This document shows positions 30,064 through 33,350 of a stretch of DNA of 33,350 nt, piece by piece. The DNA is taken from NCBI RefSeq assembly GCF_900068895.1, contig NZ_CDPK01000021.1:475-33824 (forward strand), in the 5' to 3' direction. A model generated the notes under the pieces. The model saw nothing but the letters and a program-made list of their open reading frames with translations. It searched no databases and was not told where the DNA came from. Position 1 is the first letter of the stretch, and each line of letters begins with the position of its first letter. Made by a program: the position numbers and the translations under genes. The stretch is from Erwinia sp. ErVv1 (GTDB lineage Bacteria; Pseudomonadota; Gammaproteobacteria; Enterobacterales; Enterobacteriaceae).

Positions 30064-30240
30064 CGTACACGCTCACCTACCTGCATTTTCATCTGCACCC
30101 GTACACGCTCACCTACCTGCATTTTCATCTGCACTCGTACACGCTCACTTACCTGCATTTTCATCTGCATCCGTACGCGCTTACCTACCTGCATTCTCAT
30201 TTGCACCCGTACACGCTCACCTACCTGCATCCGCATCCGT
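30064..30240. repeat. 36 bp tandem repeat, 4.9 copies
   Basis: Copies lie at 30064-30099, 30100-30135, 30136-30171, 30172-30207 and a partial copy at 30208-30240. Each begins CGTACACGCTCACCTACC, contains TGCATTTTCATCTGCA and differs from its neighbours by a few substitutions. The unit is six hexamers long and still contains CTGCAT/CTGCAC words, so it looks derived from the adjacent hexamer. Because the unit is a multiple of three, open frames run through it on both strands (Val-Gln or Thr-Cys repeats). Neither has a credible start. Confidence 0.93.
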
Positions 30241-30331
30241 CCTGAGCGTATTCCTGTCCGTTGCCTGCGGGGATAAAGCACGCCATCTATACTGATCTCA
30301 TCAGGATGGTAAACCCCTACAGGAGAATATA

Positions 30332-31786
30332 ATGAACCTATCATTCCTTCAGGATAACGACCTCTTCCAGACCGGTTATCTCGCGGACGGACAGTGGCAG
30401 CGCTGCGCGACCACCTTTGATGTGGTTAATCCGGCCACGGGCGAGGTCATAGCCCAGGTGGCCCGCGCGGGTAAAAGCGAGACAGAACAGGCGATTGCCG
30501 CAGCCGAAAATGCCTTTCCGGCCTGGCGGCAGAAAACGGCAAAAGCGCGCAGCGAGATCCTGAATCGCTGGTATCAGCTGATTATCGATAATAAAACCTG
30601 GCTCGGGAAGCTGATGACGGCGGAGCAGGGCAAGCCGGTAAAAGAAGCGGAGGGCGAAGTAGAGTATGCCGCCAGCTTTATCCAGTGGTTTGCCGAGCAG
30701 GCAAAACGAGCCAATGGGGAGATCATCCCTCCTGCTAAAACTGGCTCAAGAATTCTGGCCACCCGCGAGCCTGTCGGCGTGGTCGCGGCGATAACGCCCT
30801 GGAACTTCCCGATGGCGATGCTGACCCGCAAGCTTGGCCCGGCCCTGGCCGCAGGCTGCACCGGGGTGATTAAACCGGCTAACAATACGCCACTCTCTGC
30901 CTTTGCGCTGCTGGCGCTGGCAAAAAAAGCCGGGGTGCCGGACGGTGTGATTAACGCTGTTGCGGGCGATACGCACGCAATTAGCGATGCGATTATGGCC
31001 AGTAAAGCGGTCAGGAAGATCTCTTTTACCGGTTCAACGCAGGTTGGCAAACTGCTGATGCGTAATGCCGCCGAAACGATGAAAAAAGTCTCAATGGAGC
31101 TCGGTGGCAACGCGCCCTACATCGTTTTTGAGGATGCGGATATTGATGCCGCAGTCAAAGGGGCGATCGCCAATAAGTTCCGCAATGCCGGACAGGTGTG
31201 CGTCAGCGTTAACCGCTTTTATATTCAGAGTAACGTTTATGACAGGTTTGTGCGGCAGCTCGCCGATGAGGTGAGCAAGCTTAAGGTGGGCAACGGCATG
31301 GATGAGGGCGTGATTGTGGGGCCGCTAATCGAATCAGCAGCGGTAGATAAGGTTGAGGAACACGTCAATGATGCCATCGCGAAGGGTGGGCAGATCCTCA
31401 CCGGCGGCGCACGACATGCGCTGGGCGGAAATTTCTGGCAGCCCACGGTGATTGCCGAAGCCAGTGAAAATATGCAGCTGGCCCGGGAAGAGACCTTTGG
31501 GCCGGTCGCGGCCTGTTTTCGCTTTGATAATGAAGAAGAAGTGATACGCCGGGCAAACGACACTGAATTTGGTCTGGCGGCCTACTTCTATACGCAGAAT
31601 TTGCAGCGTGTATTTCGGGTATCCCAGGCGTTGGAAAGCGGCATGGTAGGGGTCAACGAGTGCGCGGTATCAACGGAAGTGGCACCGTTCGGCGGGATAA
31701 AAGAGTCCGGGCTGGGTCGTGAAGGGTCGGTGCTGGGGTTGGAAGAGTATCTGGAAGTGAAGGCCGTACATATCGGTGGGCTGTAG
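30332..31786 (+). CDS. gabD: Succinate-semialdehyde dehydrogenase family enzyme
   Basis: This enzyme should oxidise succinate semialdehyde to succinate with NAD(P)+, the last step of GABA breakdown. The 484-residue aldehyde dehydrogenase has ITPWNFP (oxyanion Asn158), the nucleotide-site Lys181 in IKPANNTP, FTGSTQVGK, general base Glu256 in SMELGGN and catalytic Cys290 in FRNAGQVCVS. E. coli GabD (482) reads CVC at the active site and KPASQT at the cofactor site. Here the second cysteine is Ser and the serine of KPAS is Asn, so cofactor preference and redox control may differ. AGGAGA precedes the start. No gabT or gabP is adjacent. Another semialdehyde substrate is possible. Confidence 0.85.
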   Translation: MNLSFLQDNDLFQTGYLADGQWQRCATTFDVVNPATGEVIAQVARAGKSETEQAIAAAENAFPAWRQKTAKARSEILNRWYQLIIDNKTWLGKLMTAEQGKPVKEAEGEVEYAASFIQWFAEQAKRANGEIIPPAKTGSRILATREPVGVVAAITPWNFPMAMLTRKLGPALAAGCTGVIKPANNTPLSAFALLALAKKAGVPDGVINAVAGDTHAISDAIMASKAVRKISFTGSTQVGKLLMRNAAETMKKVSMELGGNAPYIVFEDADIDAAVKGAIANKFRNAGQVCVSVNRFYIQSNVYDRFVRQLADEVSKLKVGNGMDEGVIVGPLIESAAVDKVEEHVNDAIAKGGQILTGGARHALGGNFWQPTVIAEASENMQLAREETFGPVAACFRFDNEEEVIRRANDTEFGLAAYFYTQNLQRVFRVSQALESGMVGVNECAVSTEVAPFGGIKESGLGREGSVLGLEEYLEVKAVHIGGL

Positions 31787-32187
31787 CTAAAAAAAGGCCC
31801 CGGGCAACCGGGGCTAAAGGATTCGCCATACTGACGAGGAATAACATGCCACCTGTAGCCGCGGCGAGCCGATGAGGTCTTTCTCACGCCAGGCCTGCGA
31901 TCATTGTCGATATTATTAACTGCACTTATTATTAATGTTTCTTTGTCACGCATCAGGCTTACTTACACTACCGGTAAAACGCAGGGATTACGTCCCCGGT
32001 GCGACTGTGGCTGCTAACTTTACTTAGATGAATAATCAGGTTTTTATTAACCCGGCTGGCTAACTTAACACGCATTGATGCCGCGCAAAAACAAAAGCGC
32101 AATGATATCCCTGATGTGAGATATAAATGGCCCGGTTATTAAATCAGAACTCAGCAAGGATAATTATCGAACCTGGAATGCATTGGG
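31787..32187. other. Intergenic region between gabD and yhcN genes
   Basis: No gene is visible in these 401 nt. Apart from the hairpin at its left end it is AT-rich and has no open frame with a ribosome binding site, no tRNA and no repeat that I can see. Confidence 0.6.
31789..31814 (-). terminator. Intrinsic terminator facing gabD
   Basis: GCCCCGG (31797-31803), loop GCAA, CCGGGGC (31808-31814). The flanking run of seven A (31789-31795) becomes a U tract only on the minus strand, so it stops transcripts arriving from the yhcN side. For gabD it leaves a stem without a U run (CTAAAGG). Confidence 0.8.
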
Positions 32188-32457
32188 TTATTTATAAAGC
32201 TCGGCGGTAATGTGGTAATTACCCTCATTACGGGCTTCAATAACACGATACGACGATGCCCCCTGTTCCTCAGCCTTCTGAGAAAGCTGCTGGCGCATAT
32301 CGGTCGGTACGCCATCAATGCCGCTGATTGTCACGGTGCCCATCGATTGCAGATTTTGGCTGTCCGCCTGCTCCTGGGTTACCAGGTTAGCGGCGCTTGC
32401 ACCGAATGAGAGAACGGCAGCCAGACTTATCATGCTTATCATTAATTTGGTTTTCAT
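32188..32457 (-). CDS. YhcN-like DUF1471 periplasmic protein, copy 2
   Basis: This 89-residue protein of the YhcN/BhsA/McbA (DUF1471) family has a signal peptide (1-22, ending GASA before ANLV). The conserved body is GTVTISGI, a helix RQQLSQKAEEQGASSYRVIEA and a final YHITAELYK strand. Family members respond to peroxide, acid or metal stress and affect biofilm. Start 32457 follows AGGAG; one at 32481 would add eight residues. It is a tandem paralogue of the next gene, 202 bp away. Confidence 0.9.
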   Translation of the reverse strand: MKTKLMISMISLAAVLSFGASAANLVTQEQADSQNLQSMGTVTISGIDGVPTDMRQQLSQKAEEQGASSYRVIEARNEGNYHITAELYK

Positions 32458-32659
32458 GGATATACTCCTCAGAGGACTCATTGGTAACCGGGCAGGATAA
32501 TAAGCGATGATATTCTGGGGTTACCGTCTTTTACGATTGTTGTCTCAGTGACAATTCATTTAGCGAATATTTATGGTGCCAACATGTAGGGTAAATAACT
32601 GTGTAAAGTGCTTGATTCGGGCGACAAAGCATTACGTACAATTATTTATCTATGCCGGT

Positions 32660-32923
32660 TTATTTATAAATTTCCGCCGTTGCGTGATAGGTATTATTCA
32701 TATTCGCTTCAATTACGCGATAGGCAGATGCGCCCTTGTCATCAGCTTTCTGGTTAAGCTGCTGACGAATATCCATTGGTGTGCCTGCTACACCGCTTAC
32801 GGTGATAGTCCCCACAGCCTGTAGATTTTGTGCCTGCTCAGAGTTGATTAGCTCAGCGGCGCTGGCACCGAAAGAGAAGGCTGATAACAGGGTCATAGCA
32901 ACAACTGCTTTGGTGATTTTCAT
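32660..32923 (-). CDS. yhcN: YhcN-like DUF1471 periplasmic protein, copy 1
   Basis: This 87-residue DUF1471 protein has a signal peptide ending FGASA (about residue 22). The body is GTITVSGVAGTPMDIRQQL, QKADDKGASAYRVIEAN and a YHATAEIYK end. In E. coli yhcN lies near aaeB and argR, so position supports the name; yhcO is not seen here. GAGGAAT precedes the start. It is first of two paralogues read on the minus strand, and the pair may share a transcript ended by the hairpin at 31789-31814. Confidence 0.92.
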   Translation of the reverse strand: MKITKAVVAMTLLSAFSFGASAAELINSEQAQNLQAVGTITVSGVAGTPMDIRQQLNQKADDKGASAYRVIEANMNNTYHATAEIYK

Positions 32924-32961
32924 GATTTTATTCCTCGTTACTGTTTTTATTTTTCGTTTGC

Positions 32962-32989
32962 TGTGATTTGCATCACGAAGACAAGTATA
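32962..32989 (-). promoter_or_regulatory. Candidate yhcN promoter with CRP-like box
   Basis: On the minus strand TATACT (32989-32984) is a good -10 element, placing the start near 32977, with no strong -35. TGTGATTTGCATCACG (32962-32977) differs at one position from TGTGA-N6-TCACA. It would lie at about +8, where binding should repress rather than activate. Confidence 0.5.
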
Positions 32990-33248
32990 GAACTAATAAC
33001 GTAAAAAATTAATAGCAAGCTAATAATAAAATGGCGGGTGAGCCTCGCCCGGAAGCGGTTTTTAATAACTTTAGGTTATAACCAGTGCTTATATTTTCGC
33101 CACTCACTGTTAAATCCATGTAAAAACATCGTGATATGTGAATTTATCTTTTTGTGCGTTTATTTGTGGTTGATCACACTATGAGACGGAAGTATTGGAG
33201 TATTTCACGTTGCATAGTCGGCAATCAGGCAGTTGATAATAGCGGCAA
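32990..33248. other. AT-rich intergenic DNA before the terminal array
   Basis: I see no gene, RNA gene or clear hairpin terminator here. In E. coli argR would follow yhcN in this direction, but it is not reached. Confidence 0.5.
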
Positions 33249-33350
33249 GGGCTAGGGCTAGGGCTAGGGCTAGGGCTAGGGCAAGGGCAAGGGCAAGGGC
33301 AAGGGCAAGGGCAAGGGCAAGGGCAAGGGCAAGGGCAAGGGCAAGGGCAA
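33249..33350 (+). repeat. Telomere-like hexamer array (GGGCTA)5(GGGCAA)12
   Basis: Five perfect copies of GGGCTA (33249-33278) are followed by twelve perfect copies of GGGCAA (33279-33350), and the array continues past the window end. Every unit supplies a GGG run separated by a 3 nt loop, the standard G-quadruplex pattern. The two unit types are in separate blocks rather than mixed. Confidence 0.98.

Noticed and set aside
30015-30240. Possible CRISPR array
   Set aside because: The units are contiguous tandem copies without unique spacers, and no cas genes are present.
30010-30276. Plus-strand open frame with Thr-Cys repeats
   Set aside because: Same low-complexity cause; no ribosome binding site and no recognisable domain.
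29937-30344. Minus-strand open frame with Val-Gln repeats over the 36 bp array
   Set aside because: It overlaps the end of aaeB and the start of gabD. It is open only because the 6 and 36 bp units are multiples of three and contain no stops; the plus strand is open there as well.

Overview
This 33 kb window is chromosomal DNA of a gamma-proteobacterium of the order Enterobacterales. Fis (98 codons), MreB and the accBC, mre and aae genes closely resemble their Escherichia coli counterparts. Gene order and the extra genes (an alpha-carbonic anhydrase between prmA and dusB; msrPQ and aroQ between acuI and accB) suggest the Erwiniaceae (Erwinia/Pantoea group) rather than Escherichia. The genus is an inference.

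Layout. Positions 1-310 are the end of an rRNA operon: a foldable 23S-5S spacer, 5S rRNA and an intrinsic terminator. Positions 310-1430 hold a G-rich 41-42 bp minisatellite, a decayed gene on the minus strand and a purine-rich tract. Positions 1432-12916 form a minus-strand block: lpxP (lipid A acylation), dusB-fis (tRNA dihydrouridine synthase and nucleoid protein), cah (periplasmic carbonic anhydrase), yhdT-panF-prmA (pantothenate uptake and ribosomal protein L11 methylation), aroQ-accB-accC (dehydroquinase and acetyl-CoA carboxylase subunits), msrP-msrQ (periplasmic methionine sulfoxide repair) and acuI. From 13139 the plus strand carries csrD, mreBCD (rod shape), maf (yhdE), rng (RNase G), yhdP (AsmA-like envelope protein) and tldD. 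aaeR (minus) diverges from aaeXAB (aromatic acid efflux). A hexamer-derived minisatellite, a gabD-family aldehyde dehydrogenase and two tandem yhcN-type DUF1471 genes (minus) follow. The window ends inside a telomere-like hexamer array.

Most genes are conserved housekeeping genes, and no new multi-gene defence or mobile system is visible. The unusual content is non-coding or local. There are three separate tandem-repeat arrays in intergenic DNA, two of them G-rich. The 23S-5S spacer folds into nested stems. The inserted cah gene has a perfect FNR-type box, a long-armed inverted repeat and an intrinsic terminator inside its predicted leader. A membrane-protein pseudogene lies beside the rRNA operon.
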